Origin: Dyadobacter luteus
GTDB lineage: Bacteria > Bacteroidota > Bacteroidia > Cytophagales > Spirosomataceae
Assembly (NCBI RefSeq): GCF_003383615.1
Contig: NZ_QNUL01000037.1
Coordinates: 1-50,402 of the forward strand
Reading direction: 5' to 3'
DNA: 50,402 nt
Positions 34,649 to 44,800 of this stretch are shown one piece after another (within the stretch, counting starts at the first letter, position 1; each line of letters begins with the position of its first letter). The notes under the pieces were generated by a model that was not told the DNA's origin, made no database searches, and worked only from the letters and a program-made list of their open reading frames with translations. The position numbers and the translations under genes are program-made.

Positions 34649-35803
34649 ATGAGACTTTTTTTTCTAAGTTTATCCTCATTACTAGTATTAACAAGCGGGG
34701 TTTTAAAAGCCCAGTCAGACACACTAAGAATCCCACACTCTCCACTATCCTTTTTAACATTTGCCCCTGATGCAAGAAGTGCTGCAATGGGTGAAGCAGG
34801 GGTAGCATTGAGTCCTGACGCCAACTCAACGTATTGGAATGCTGCCAAGCTTCCGTACAATTCAAAAGATTTCGGAGTTACTGCTTCGTACACTCCCTGG
34901 TTAAGAAACGTTGTTGACGATATGTGGCTGGGTTACTTATCAGCTTACAAAAAAATCGGAGACAAACAGGCTGTTGCTGCTTCGATCAACTATTTCAACA
35001 ACGGAGAGCTTGACCTTCGTGATGCTGTTGGTAATAGTCTTGGTTATTTCTCTTCAAGAGAATTTGCTTTAAACGGTACTTATTCACGTCAATTGAGCAA
35101 GAACTTCTCGCTTGGTTTGACTTTGAAATATATCTCTTCTAACCTGGCTGGAAACGCCGTTATCAATGGTGTATCTCTTAAAACGGCCCGCACTGCTGCC
35201 GGTGACATCAGTGCATTCTATAGAAAGGAATTAAGAAATGAAGATACAGGAGGTGAGTTTACCTGGTCTCTTGGCGCTGTGCTTTCTAACCTGGGTGGTA
35301 AAATCAACTATGGTGCAGGTACAGAAACAGAAAACTACATACCTACAACTTTGAAAGTAGGTGGCGGACTTACATTCTCTGCTGACGGTCGTAATAAATT
35401 TAATGTTATTGCCGATTTGAGTAAACTGATGGTTCCTACTCCTGATGGCGTAACAAGAATCAACACAAGTAAAGGTTCTCTAGGCGCTGCATTCGGTTCA
35501 TTCTCTGATGCTCCTGGCGGATTCCGTGAAGAAGTTCAGGAAGTAGCGATTGCTGTGGGTGCTGAGTACTGGTACAATGATATTTTTGCAATTCGTGGTG
35601 GATACTTCGGAGAAAACAAAAATAAAAGTGGTCGTAAATTCTTCACAGCAGGTGCTGGTATCCGTTTCGCAGACCGTTATGCTGTAGACTTCGCATATAT
35701 GTTCCCTGTTGCACAAAACAGCCCGCTTGCACAAACACTTCGTATCTCTCTTGGACTTTATCTGAACAAAGCTGAGAAACTTGATTTGAGTGACGAAAAC
35801 TAA
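34649..35803 (+). CDS. porV: Type IX secretion system outer-membrane protein PorV
   Basis: This 384-residue beta-barrel protein of the FadL-like/PorV family has a signal peptide (MRLFFLSLSSLLVLTSGVLKAQ). The PorV signature FAPDARSAAMGEAGVALSPDANSTYWNAAKL follows directly, and the barrel ends in LRISLGLYLN. PorV shuttles cargo from the SprA translocon to PorU at the surface. It follows porU, as in many T9SS bacteria, and has its own promoter box upstream and a terminator downstream. Confidence 0.95.
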   Translation: MRLFFLSLSSLLVLTSGVLKAQSDTLRIPHSPLSFLTFAPDARSAAMGEAGVALSPDANSTYWNAAKLPYNSKDFGVTASYTPWLRNVVDDMWLGYLSAYKKIGDKQAVAASINYFNNGELDLRDAVGNSLGYFSSREFALNGTYSRQLSKNFSLGLTLKYISSNLAGNAVINGVSLKTARTAAGDISAFYRKELRNEDTGGEFTWSLGAVLSNLGGKINYGAGTETENYIPTTLKVGGGLTFSADGRNKFNVIADLSKLMVPTPDGVTRINTSKGSLGAAFGSFSDAPGGFREEVQEVAIAVGAEYWYNDIFAIRGGYFGENKNKSGRKFFTAGAGIRFADRYAVDFAYMFPVAQNSPLAQTLRISLGLYLNKAEKLDLSDEN

Positions 35804-35827
35804 GATATAGTATTAGTAAAAATATGG

Positions 35828-35864
35828 AAGCGAATGGCGTTATTGCAACACCATTCGCTTTTTT
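35828..35864 (+). terminator. Intrinsic terminator of porV
   Basis: A 10-bp stem AAGCGAATGG/CCATTCGCTT with a 13-base loop is followed by TTTT. It starts 25 bases after the porV stop. Confidence 0.85.
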
Positions 35865-35877
35865 GATTTAATCAGTT

Positions 35878-37158
35878 ATGCCTCTAGACCGAACCATTGC
35901 TCCCGCTTTTAAAGTTATCAAATCAATACATTTGCCCGAAACCCAGACTCAGCTTCTGGATAATGGTATTCAGTTACACGTCATCAATATTGGTGAACAA
36001 CCTGTGGTAAGGCTGGAGTGTATTTTTGAAGCCGGAAGCTGGCAAGAGCACGTAGCGGGTGCATCTTCTTTCTCAATCAAGATGCTTGCGGAAGGAACGG
36101 TTAAGTATTCGTCTTCGGAAATCAGTGAGGCATTTGACCGTATAGGAGCATTTACAGACTTTACGCATACTGCTGATCGTGTAGGGATTACAGTATATTG
36201 CTTGTCAAAGTTCTTGCCGGAAGTTTTGCCTCTGGTGCAGGAAATGATGCAGCATGCCGTTTTCCCGGAGAAGGAGCTGGAGAAATTGCGAAACATCACA
36301 CTTCAGAATCTGAGGGTGAACAAGGAAAAGACTTCTTATCTGGCTACAGTTGCTTTCAGAGAAGGGCTTTATGGTAACAAACATCCCTACGGGCAAAGTC
36401 AGAATGAAGATGCTATTGAATCGTTGCAACAGCAGGATATTATCGATCATTATAGCAAGTTTGTGAAAAATGGTAAACATACAGTCATACTGGCGGGGCA
36501 AGTAAATGATGCAGATATTGCGGCAGTGAGGGAGCATCTTGGTATTAATACCAGTTTTAATGAACCGTCTGTTGCGTTGCGTGGTGGAGAAGAAAACTAT
36601 CAGGGCAGAGCGGTATTGCTAGAAAAAGCAGATGGTTTGCAGTCGAGTATACGGATCGGCCGCCGGTTATTCACTCGTCATCATCCTGATTATTTCAAAA
36701 TGCTGGTTACCAATGAAATCCTGGGTGGATATTTCGGCTCTCGGCTCATGAAGAATATTCGTGAAGAAAAGGGGCTTACCTATGGAATATCATCTCATTT
36801 GGTAACGCTTCGTAATGATGGCTATTTTATGATCGGGACTGACGTGAAAAAAGAGTTCACGCAACAAACCATCGATGAAATAAAAAAGGAAATTACATTA
36901 CTTCAGACTGAACCTGTTGGTGCAGAAGAACTTCAGACTGTAAAGAACTTTATGTCAGGAGAATTTGCAGGATCTCTGAATACAGCCTTTGAAGTTGCCG
37001 ACAGACGTAAGATATTATTACTGGATGGGCTGCCTGCGGATTTCTTTAATCAATACATTGATCAGATACATGCTACGACCAGTGAAGATATCATGAAAAT
37101 GGCTAAAGCCTATCTTAATCCGGCCGATATGCTGGAAGTCGTAGTAGGAGGGAAGTAA
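35878..37158 (+). CDS. M16-family peptidase-like subunit lacking the zinc motif
   Basis: This 426-residue protein has two M16 halves (about 20-215 and 216-420). Active M16 subunits carry HxxEH in the first half (as in GLAHFLEH), but here the matching stretch reads VAGASSFSIKML, with no zinc ligands. The C-terminal Arg/Tyr substrate motif is present (MKNIREEKGLTYGISS). This is the pattern of the non-catalytic partner in two-subunit bacterial M16 peptidases, in which one chain holds zinc and the other the Arg/Tyr pair. No catalytic partner is in the window. No signal peptide is evident, so it is probably cytoplasmic. Confidence 0.85.
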   Translation: MPLDRTIAPAFKVIKSIHLPETQTQLLDNGIQLHVINIGEQPVVRLECIFEAGSWQEHVAGASSFSIKMLAEGTVKYSSSEISEAFDRIGAFTDFTHTADRVGITVYCLSKFLPEVLPLVQEMMQHAVFPEKELEKLRNITLQNLRVNKEKTSYLATVAFREGLYGNKHPYGQSQNEDAIESLQQQDIIDHYSKFVKNGKHTVILAGQVNDADIAAVREHLGINTSFNEPSVALRGGEENYQGRAVLLEKADGLQSSIRIGRRLFTRHHPDYFKMLVTNEILGGYFGSRLMKNIREEKGLTYGISSHLVTLRNDGYFMIGTDVKKEFTQQTIDEIKKEITLLQTEPVGAEELQTVKNFMSGEFAGSLNTAFEVADRRKILLLDGLPADFFNQYIDQIHATTSEDIMKMAKAYLNPADMLEVVVGGK

Positions 37159-37173
37159 CATGATTAATATTGG

Positions 37174-37201
37174 GATTGAGAGAAATAAGCATCTCTCAAT
37201 C
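37174..37201. terminator. Convergent terminator between M16-like gene and photolyase
   Basis: A 10-bp stem GATTGAGAGA/TCTCTCAATC with an 8-base loop is followed by CTTTGTTT. The right arm contains the photolyase stop codon, so it mainly serves the plus-strand gene. Confidence 0.65.
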
Positions 37202-38509
37202 TTTGTTTAAAGCGGTTTTATATGCCTTCAAACACCTCTCTCTGGCGAACTTATGCTCAACGATAGGAGTCGGGTAATCAAGACTGTTTAATTCAGGAAC
37301 CCATTTTTTGATATAGACTCCTTTGGAATCGAATTTTTCTGCCTGGGATGTTGGGTTGAATATTCTGAAATAAGGAGCAGCATCTGTACCGGATCCTGCC
37401 GCCCACTGCCATCCGCCATTGTTCGCAGCCAGATCATAATCCAGAAGTTTCTCCGCGAAATAAGCCTCTCCCCAGCGCCAGTCGATCAGAAGATGTTTGG
37501 TCAGAAAACTGGCCGTCACCATCCTGACTCTGTTATGCATGAAACCGGTTTCATTGAGTTCATGCATGCCGGCGTCCACCAGAGGATAGCCTGTTTTACC
37601 TTCACACCAGGCTTTGAATTCCTTCTCGTTGTTGCGCCATTTAATATTATCGTATTCTGCGCGAAATGCCTGTCCCTTGCCCACCTTCGGAAAGTTCCAG
37701 AGTATCTGATGGTAAAAGTCCCGCCAGATGAGTTCGTTCAACCAGGTTTCGCTATGTTCATAAGCTTTTCGTGCCATTTCACGAATACTTACGGTTCCAA
37801 AGCGCAAATGTATGCCGATGTGTGTAGTGCCTTCGATAGCTGGGTAGTCACGCTGGTCTTCATATTTTTCAAGTAATTCTTTTCGTACAGTTGAAGACGG
37901 AGCCGGCTCATCAGTAATGTTGAAGCCCATTTCTTTGAGAGAAGGTACTGCCGTAATTTTCTTCTGCAGGAAGTTTTTAAAATACTTTTTCGTCGGGTAA
38001 GACGAGAGAAAAAATTCATTTGCTTTTGCTTTCCATGCTCTGCTATATGGAGTGAAAACTGTATAAGGGGTATTTTGCCCTGTCAGAATCTCATTTTTTT
38101 CAAAAATTACCTGATCCTTAAACGTTTTGAAAAGGATTTCCTTTTTGGCAAAAATTTCACCTAAAGCACCATCACGCTCAGTAGCGTAAGGTTCATAGTC
38201 ATGATTGGTATAAACTTCGGCAATCTCATATTCATTCAGTATCTTATCCCATACCGTCTGTGGTGTTCCATATTCGACTAGCATTCCTGATCCCAGCTCA
38301 TTAAAAGCTCCCTGCAGCTCAGAAATAGTCTGGTGAATGAAGTTAACGCGCCGGTCATGTTTGTTTTCGAGTGCATCCAGGATTTTTTTGTCAAATATAA
38401 AAAGAGGCAATACCGGATATCCTGAACGTAAGGCATGATAGAGGCCTGCGTTGTCATGGAGCCTGAGATCGCGCCGAAACCAGAATAGAGCAATTTTATT
38501 TTTTGACAT
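37196..38509 (-). CDS. phrB: Deoxyribodipyrimidine photolyase
   Basis: This 437-residue enzyme repairs UV-induced cyclobutane pyrimidine dimers using light. The N-terminal antenna domain begins ALFWFRRDLRLHDNAGLYHAL. The C-terminal FAD domain has ELIWRDFYHQILWNFP, GYPLVDAGMHELNETGFMHNRVRM and NNGGWQWAAGSGTDAAPYFRIFNP. It is a class I photolyase of slightly short length. It lies alone on the minus strand, convergent with the M16-like gene; its 244-base upstream gap (38510-38753) holds no gene. Confidence 0.94.
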   Translation of the reverse strand: MSKNKIALFWFRRDLRLHDNAGLYHALRSGYPVLPLFIFDKKILDALENKHDRRVNFIHQTISELQGAFNELGSGMLVEYGTPQTVWDKILNEYEIAEVYTNHDYEPYATERDGALGEIFAKKEILFKTFKDQVIFEKNEILTGQNTPYTVFTPYSRAWKAKANEFFLSSYPTKKYFKNFLQKKITAVPSLKEMGFNITDEPAPSSTVRKELLEKYEDQRDYPAIEGTTHIGIHLRFGTVSIREMARKAYEHSETWLNELIWRDFYHQILWNFPKVGKGQAFRAEYDNIKWRNNEKEFKAWCEGKTGYPLVDAGMHELNETGFMHNRVRMVTASFLTKHLLIDWRWGEAYFAEKLLDYDLAANNGGWQWAAGSGTDAAPYFRIFNPTSQAEKFDSKGVYIKKWVPELNSLDYPTPIVEHKFARERCLKAYKTALNKD

Positions 38510-38753
38510 GGGAATAAGATTCTTTGACTGGTAAAACTAATGTAAAATACTTTGCCATAGACATTATTAGGCTGTGTCCGGACGAAATGGGTATATATTG
38601 GTAGTAAATAGATTTCCGGTTACAGTTTATGATCTGCTATTCTGATTAACAGGTTGTATATTTACATGCTAAAAATGGCGTTGAAATATAGTATGACGTG
38701 ATTTTTTGCTGATATAAGTTTTACTCAAACATTATACTTTTAAAATTTAACCT

Positions 38754-39611
38754 ATGAGATTGAACCTGACCGCTATTTTGTGTCTGCTCAGTATGCTCGC
38801 CTTCGCTCAAAAAAAGAGTGATAAGCAAGAATGGAAACAATTGTTTAACGGCAAGAATCTGGATGGCTGGGATGTGAAAATCCGCGGTAACGATCTGAAT
38901 GATAACTTCGGAAATACGTTCAGAGTGGAAGATGGAAAACTCGCAGTACGCTATGATGGATACGACGATTTCAAACAGAAATATGGTCACTTGTTCTATA
39001 AGGAGGAATTCTCCTATTATCGCATCGCTGTCGAATATCGTTTCGTAGGTGAGCAAGCTCCGAAAGGAGAAGGCTGGGCGTGGCGTAACAGCGGAATTAT
39101 GATACATGGTCAACCAGCTGCAACTATGGGGAAAGACCAGGATTTTCCTGCTTCTATCGAGGTACAGTTACTTGGAGGGGATGGTAAAAAAAGAACTACC
39201 TGCAACCTTTGTACGCCTGGAACGAATGTAGAAATGAATGGAAAGCTGTTTACGCCGCACTGCATCAATTCAAAATCTCAGACTTACAATGGAGATCAGT
39301 GGGTGCGTGCAGAGGTATTGGTGTTAGGTGATTCATTGATCCAGCATTTTGCAAATGGTGAAATGGTGCTGGAATACAATAAGCCACAATATGGCGGAGG
39401 TAACGTAAGTGGGCACGACGCCTCTTTGCTTGTGGATGGCAAGTTGCTTGATCATGGTACAATCTCGCTGCAAAGTGAAAGTCATCCTGTTGAGTTTCGT
39501 AAAGTAGAGCTACTAAATTTAAAAGGATGTATGGACCCGAAAGCTAGTAATTATAAGTCCTACTATGTGAAGGCTGATAACAGTGCCTGTACTTACGGTA
39601 AGAAAAAGTAA
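38754..39611 (+). CDS. Secreted DUF1080 protein (3-keto-disaccharide hydrolase family)
   Basis: This 285-residue protein has a signal peptide (MRLNLTAILCLLSMLAFAQ) and a concanavalin-like DUF1080 domain at about 25-255 (WKQLFNGKNLDGWDVKI, AWRNSGIMIHGQ, ASIEVQLLGGD, PVEFRKVELLNL). Some DUF1080 enzymes hydrolyse 3-keto-glycosides. A short C-terminal tail reads GCMDPKASNY, then about ten residues, then NSACTY. It resembles a single unit of the GC-T/M-D-P-x-A-x-NY repeat seen on surface proteins of other bacteria. The gene stands alone and ends at a strong shared terminator. Confidence 0.9.
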   Translation: MRLNLTAILCLLSMLAFAQKKSDKQEWKQLFNGKNLDGWDVKIRGNDLNDNFGNTFRVEDGKLAVRYDGYDDFKQKYGHLFYKEEFSYYRIAVEYRFVGEQAPKGEGWAWRNSGIMIHGQPAATMGKDQDFPASIEVQLLGGDGKKRTTCNLCTPGTNVEMNGKLFTPHCINSKSQTYNGDQWVRAEVLVLGDSLIQHFANGEMVLEYNKPQYGGGNVSGHDASLLVDGKLLDHGTISLQSESHPVEFRKVELLNLKGCMDPKASNYKSYYVKADNSACTYGKKK

Positions 39612-39632
39612 TTCTGAAACTGGTCAAAAAAC

Positions 39633-39671
39633 AAAAATGGGAAGCGACTGCAATAGTAGCTTCCCATTTTT
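39633..39671. terminator. Bidirectional terminator between DUF1080 gene and murA
   Basis: A 13-bp stem AAAAATGGGAAGC/GCTTCCCATTTTT with a 13-base loop gives T runs on both strands. It ends the plus-strand DUF1080 gene and the minus-strand murA operon. Confidence 0.9.
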
Positions 39672-39687
39672 TATGTCTTGATTATAA

Positions 39688-40995
39688 TTATAGACGAACG
39701 ATTTCTGCTCCGATGGCATTAAGACGGGTATCAATATTCTGATATCCGCGGTCAATCTGTTCGATGTTATCAATGATACTGATACCTTTTGCAGAAAGTG
39801 CCGCCATGAGAAGCGCTACACCCGCACGAATATCAGGAGATGTCATACGAATTCCTCTGAGTTGCGTATCACGGTTATGGCCGATTACGGTTGCACGGTG
39901 CGGGTCGCAAAGGATAATCTGAGCACCCATTTCAATGAGTTTATCGACAAAGAACAAACGGCTTTCGAACATTTTCTGGTGAATCAGAACGGTTCCTTGT
40001 GCCTGAATGGCTGTCACCAGAACGATACTCAGCAAGTCTGGCGTAAAACCAGGCCATGGTGCATCTGCTACAGTAAGTGTAGAGCCATCCATGTAATTTT
40101 CGATACGGTAGCGTTCCTGAGCAGGTACAAAAATATCGTCACCTCTGAACTCCATTTGAATTCCAAGTTTCTGGAATACATCCGGTATAATTCCAAGCTG
40201 GGGGATCTGGCAATTCTTAATCGTAATCTCTGATTGCGTCATAGCAGCCAAACCAATGAAGCTGCCGATTTCAATCATATCAGGAAGCATCGTATGTTCC
40301 GTTCCCGAAAGTTGATTGACGCCTTCTACCGTAAGCAGGTTGGACGATATACCTGAAATTTTCGCACCCATCCTGTTCAGCATTTTGCATAGTTGCTGAA
40401 GATAAGGTTCGCAGGCAGCGTTGTAGATAGTAGTCGTTCCTTCTGCCATCACAGCTGCCATCAATACGTTGGCTGTTCCCGTTACAGAAGCTTCATCCAG
40501 CAGCATGAACGCACCTTTCAGATTGGCTGCATCTACTTTGTAAAAACCTCCGTCTTCTCCATCGTAGCTGAATTGCGCACCCAGTTTCTCGAAACCAAGG
40601 AAGTGCGTGTCCAAACGACGACGACCGATTTTATCACCGCCCGGACGAGGAATACGTCCTTTGCGGAAACGCGCAAGCATCGGTCCGAGTAGCATCACAG
40701 AACCTCTCAGTGCCGCGGCTTTCTGACGAAAAGAATCCGATTCCAGGTACTCAAGGTTAATATCATCTGCCTCGAAACGAATGGATGATTCGCTCAGACG
40801 GGTACGTCTCACCCCCAAATCACCCAGCAGATCAATCAGCTGATTGACGTCACGGATGTTTGGAATGTTATGAATTGTAACCGGTTCTTTGGTCAGCAAT
40901 ACAGCACAAATAATCTGCAATGCTTCGTTTTTGGCGCCTTGTGGCACAATTTCACCTTTAAGGCGACGGTCACCGGTAATTTTAAATGAGGCCAT
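39688..40995 (-). CDS. murA: UDP-N-acetylglucosamine 1-carboxyvinyltransferase
   Basis: This 435-residue enzyme adds enolpyruvate from PEP to UDP-GlcNAc, the first committed step of peptidoglycan synthesis. It shows PQGAKNEALQI (the catalytic Lys-Asn), the mobile loop RPGGDKIGRRRLD, DMIEIGSFIGLAAMTQSE and TSPDIRAGVALLMAAL. The loop residue that is Cys115 in E. coli, the fosfomycin target, is Asp121 here. It is full length and the last gene of the folA-porU2-DUF4290-murA run. Confidence 0.96.
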   Translation of the reverse strand: MASFKITGDRRLKGEIVPQGAKNEALQIICAVLLTKEPVTIHNIPNIRDVNQLIDLLGDLGVRRTRLSESSIRFEADDINLEYLESDSFRQKAAALRGSVMLLGPMLARFRKGRIPRPGGDKIGRRRLDTHFLGFEKLGAQFSYDGEDGGFYKVDAANLKGAFMLLDEASVTGTANVLMAAVMAEGTTTIYNAACEPYLQQLCKMLNRMGAKISGISSNLLTVEGVNQLSGTEHTMLPDMIEIGSFIGLAAMTQSEITIKNCQIPQLGIIPDVFQKLGIQMEFRGDDIFVPAQERYRIENYMDGSTLTVADAPWPGFTPDLLSIVLVTAIQAQGTVLIHQKMFESRLFFVDKLIEMGAQIILCDPHRATVIGHNRDTQLRGIRMTSPDIRAGVALLMAALSAKGISIIDNIEQIDRGYQNIDTRLNAIGAEIVRL

Positions 40996-41102
40996 TTGTA
41001 TATCTGGCAGCGCTAAGGCTGCAAAGTTTTAGAGACGGTATTTACCGCCATAGGTTAGAATCTATTGAATTATAATCACCAGACCGGAGTATGAAGAAAG
41101 GA

Positions 41103-41828
41103 TCAGATACCTGGTTTTCTACGATTATTATTATTGTTGTTATTCCGGTTGTTATTATTGTTGTTGTTCCGGCCTGAGAACTTATTGTTATTTGGTCGGT
41201 TACGATTGTTATTCTGGTTTTGCCGGTCCTGATTATGATTTGGCTGCGCCTTGAAGCTCCCCTGATGGTTTCCTCTATTGCGTTCCTGACTGCTGTTACG
41301 GTCTTTTGGAGATGCATCAACAGGACCATTTTTGCGGATATAATCAATCTCTTCTTTCAGTTTACCCTTAGCAAGCTGATCGAGCTGTCCCAGCAATACG
41401 TGATCTTCCGGATTATCTTTATTCCATGTATTAAAGAAAGAGCGCATGAGTCGGAAAATGTAGGAAACAAATGCAAGTCTGTCTTCTTCGTTTTCTGTAT
41501 TTACAGCTTTTTCCAGTAAAAGGTCAATATTTCTTCCGTAGTGACGGTAGATCAGGTTGTGCTGATTGTATCCGACAGTAAGTGGTTTTTTTCCCAACGA
41601 CTCCTTCGAAGGAGGAGGAAATGGGCTGTCTACATCCAGTTCAAACCCTGATATAATGTACAGGTCATCCCAAAGCTTGTTGGTATAATCCTGATTGTCT
41701 CTCATGTTTGGGTGTATTTGACGCATGAGCTCTACCAAAATATGTGCGTAAAGCGTGCGTTTTGTCCGATCTTCTATCTTAACGATATGTTCGGTGAGTT
41801 TCTGGACGTTGCTGCCGTATTCTTTCAA
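41103..41828 (-). CDS. DUF4290 protein with poly-Asn/Arg tail
   Basis: The protein has 241 residues. A helical DUF4290 domain covers about 1-165 (KEYGSNVQKLTEHIVKIEDRTKRTLYAHILVELM, HNLIYRHYGRNIDLLLEKA). After a Lys/Asp-rich linker, the last 70 residues are almost only Asn, Arg and Gln, including two runs of seven Asn. The start is a TTG, because the frame is closed by TAA four codons upstream and has no ATG there; a frameshift in the extreme N-terminus is possible. DUF4290 is restricted to Bacteroidetes and often precedes murA, as here (107 bases). Its function is unknown; the basic low-complexity tail suggests RNA binding or condensation. Confidence 0.88.
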   Translation of the reverse strand: MKEYGSNVQKLTEHIVKIEDRTKRTLYAHILVELMRQIHPNMRDNQDYTNKLWDDLYIISGFELDVDSPFPPPSKESLGKKPLTVGYNQHNLIYRHYGRNIDLLLEKAVNTENEEDRLAFVSYIFRLMRSFFNTWNKDNPEDHVLLGQLDQLAKGKLKEEIDYIRKNGPVDASPKDRNSSQERNRGNHQGSFKAQPNHNQDRQNQNNNRNRPNNNKFSGRNNNNNNNRNNNNNNNRRKPGI

Positions 41829-41889
41829 GGACTTGAATTATTATTTGTAATGGACAAAAATAAGAAGATTTACGGAAAGAAAATGATCT

Positions 41890-44800
41890 TTATCGCATGA
41901 GGATGAGTTTGCCGCTCCGGTTCACATCAGGTGCAAATGAAATAGCTGTTTTCCCGGAAGATATCTCCAGCTTATAAAAATAAATTCCGGACGGTAAATC
42001 TGCCGGTTCCCAGATCATTTCACTGATACCGGAATGAAGCAAATGGAGTTGTTGGGCAATAATTCTGCCGTAAATATCCGAGATAGTGATATTCATTTGT
42101 TGGGCTGGAAGAGATCCCAGACTTGTGACCTGAAAGCGGAAATAAGTATGCGAAGGATTGGGAGCGATCAGTACTGATTTGACAAGTGCTGTTTCTGAAA
42201 CTTTAAAGCGGATATGGTATTCAGGTGTTCTGTTGTTACTACGGTCGCGCCCTGTTACTCTCAATACATAATTGCCTGGAGTTAAAACAGGAAGCTTGTT
42301 AAGCGTAATGCTGAGCTGATTGGGTAGACCTGATTGAACGACTGCATCTTGCAACCCGATTCTCTTTTCGGAACATTGCAGGCAGTCTTCTTTCAAATAT
42401 ACCCATAGGCCCGTTGTGTCGGTCATAATGAGGAAAGGATTTTCGTCATGAAGTGTAATTCTGATTACCGGAGATGCAGATGTTTCTTCTCCATTGGTGA
42501 TGATGCGACCATCAAAAGTAACAAATAGCAAAGGAGGCGTTTGATCGGGAGTCACGGAAAATGAAAAATGAACTTCATTGTTGTGACTGAGCAACTCCGG
42601 TAGACTGTCCGCATTGAAAAGAATTGTGATACGATGGTTGCCTGCAGTTCCTGTGGTGGGTATTGCTAAACTAAATGAAACATTGGTGTAGGGCTTTATC
42701 GCAGCTATCTTTTGAAATGATATGGCCGTGCCGGTCGGTGAGGAGTGGGTGACTTTTACAAGCAGGGAGTCAGTAAAGGGAATGGTAGTGATATTTTGAA
42801 ACAAGGCCTTACAGCGAATCGAATCTCCTTCCAACAGCCGTATCTTCTGATCCCTATTTGCAAATGCAATTCCCTCTGGTAAGGACAGACTTTCAATATG
42901 ACCGGGATTAAATAGTATCTGATGACTTACAGATGGTCGGTGGGGATAAGCAGGAACGTATACACGCCAGTAAACATTGGTATCTCCATCCGGAACGGTG
43001 AACCGTAATCTGGCAATGCTTTGCTTTAACGGCACCATTTGTTTTTGAGCAGAGTTAAAAGTGAGAGAAGAGTCCCACTCGAATATGAGTTGGTCCGAGA
43101 GAATTTCAGGAGTTATCTGAGCGACGAGATCAACAGATTTCTGGCTGGTTGTGAAACCTGATACTGGTAATAGCGGAAATGCACCTCCTTGGGGAATGGA
43201 CTGTATGATCTGTAAATGGTTATTTCTTTTTGACTCTTCCTGTAACTGGTTATCAGGGTCGATGGTGGCGTGGAGGTAGAGATTAGCTGATCTACTGAGC
43301 GGATTTTTGATCCTGATTGAAACTGTGTCTGCTAGAGCAACTGCATGTCTGGCTTCGATGTGAAGCACTTGATTTGTAGCATCTGAAATGGCAAGTTGAT
43401 AAGGTTGGCTGCTATATCTGCCATGATTGTTGATAACCAGCCGTATATCCAGAGAATCGCTCCATGTTGAAATGTTACCGTAGTTTTGATCTGATATACT
43501 GCTGGCAGATGAATCAAAAGCATAGTCGGGCAGGGTAGCAGGAAAAATACGGATCGCCGGGTCTCCATGCAGGTTCATTTGTTGAGAGGTAATGAGATCG
43601 GATAACGTATGATGTGATTTCAGGTTTCTTCTGATTGCTTCCCGCTGTATGATTCCGAAAGGTTGACTCGTGAATATCGAGTCAGCTAAAACTTCGTAGA
43701 TCGACGCCGTGTAGTTTTTTAAGGCAGTGGAGCTTCCGTTGAATGTGTGTGCTAGGAACAAAACTGCACCTCTATCCGGTGTTAAAATCCAGTCTGAGCT
43801 GATTGTTTTATCTGAATAAAATATACTGCCGGAAGCACATCCGTTGGCGATCACGGCTGGATAATAGGGTTTGTTACGATATGCACGAGTTTCATCTGAA
43901 ACATAACCGATATCCACATCCGTAACGTCTATTCCGGAATGACCAAACAGGGTAACCAGCGCAACTCCTTTATTTAATGATTCCTCAATAGGTACGTATT
44001 CAACAGGTTCTTCGGTCGTTTTTGTTTTACTCTCAACCCGGGCTGCCAGGTAAGAAGTGTTGAGATTTTTGCTAAAAGTGTTCATGTAGCTGCTGAAAGT
44101 GTCTATTTCTTTGTAGGTTCTTCCACCACTTACATGAAGTACTCTTTTTCTCCACGGAGCGGATGGCGCCTCAGCCTCCATTTGTTTTACCTTGCGAAGA
44201 TATATATCGACTTCCTCAGCTGTATTGGCATTAATTCTTCCAACAGCCACGACGGGAACATTTGGTAAAAAGCTATCAATTTGCATCGCCAAAGCAAGAT
44301 CAGAACCGGGCCAGCCGGCATTTGGAATCATATCCTTTCGTTTAAGATCTATGGTTTTTCGTGAAGTTTGCGGATCTGCAGCTCTGCCGATGATCATCAG
44401 GAATTTTAGTTTACCGCTGCCGGAAAGATGTTCGATCATTTTCCTGATTCCTGCGGGGCCCGCTTCTCCTCCGTTGTAATGATCGTATACATCCTGAATA
44501 TTCAGAATTGCTGCTTTGTAGCCTCCTCCTTCCACGGACGATCTGTACGTTGCGTATGCCTTGACAGGATCTGATCCATCTTTCGTTCTTCTTACCTCAG
44601 GATGTGTGAGAATAAGATAGTCGGCTGATATTATTTCAGGTTGAAGAAGATTTACAGGAGAAATGTGATTTACTTTCTGATACTGCCGAACTGCAATGAT
44701 ATGCTGCGCTCCGGATATGGGCATACCGATCGGCGAAGAAACTACCGTTTGGCTATTGAAGGGATCAGTGATGTCATAAAATTTCCAACCAGATGTGTTT

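Noticed and set aside
41110..41215. Tandem repeat or CRISPR-like array in the DUF4290 3' end
   Set aside because: The repeats are codon runs for Asn and Arg within an open frame, not repeat-spacer units.
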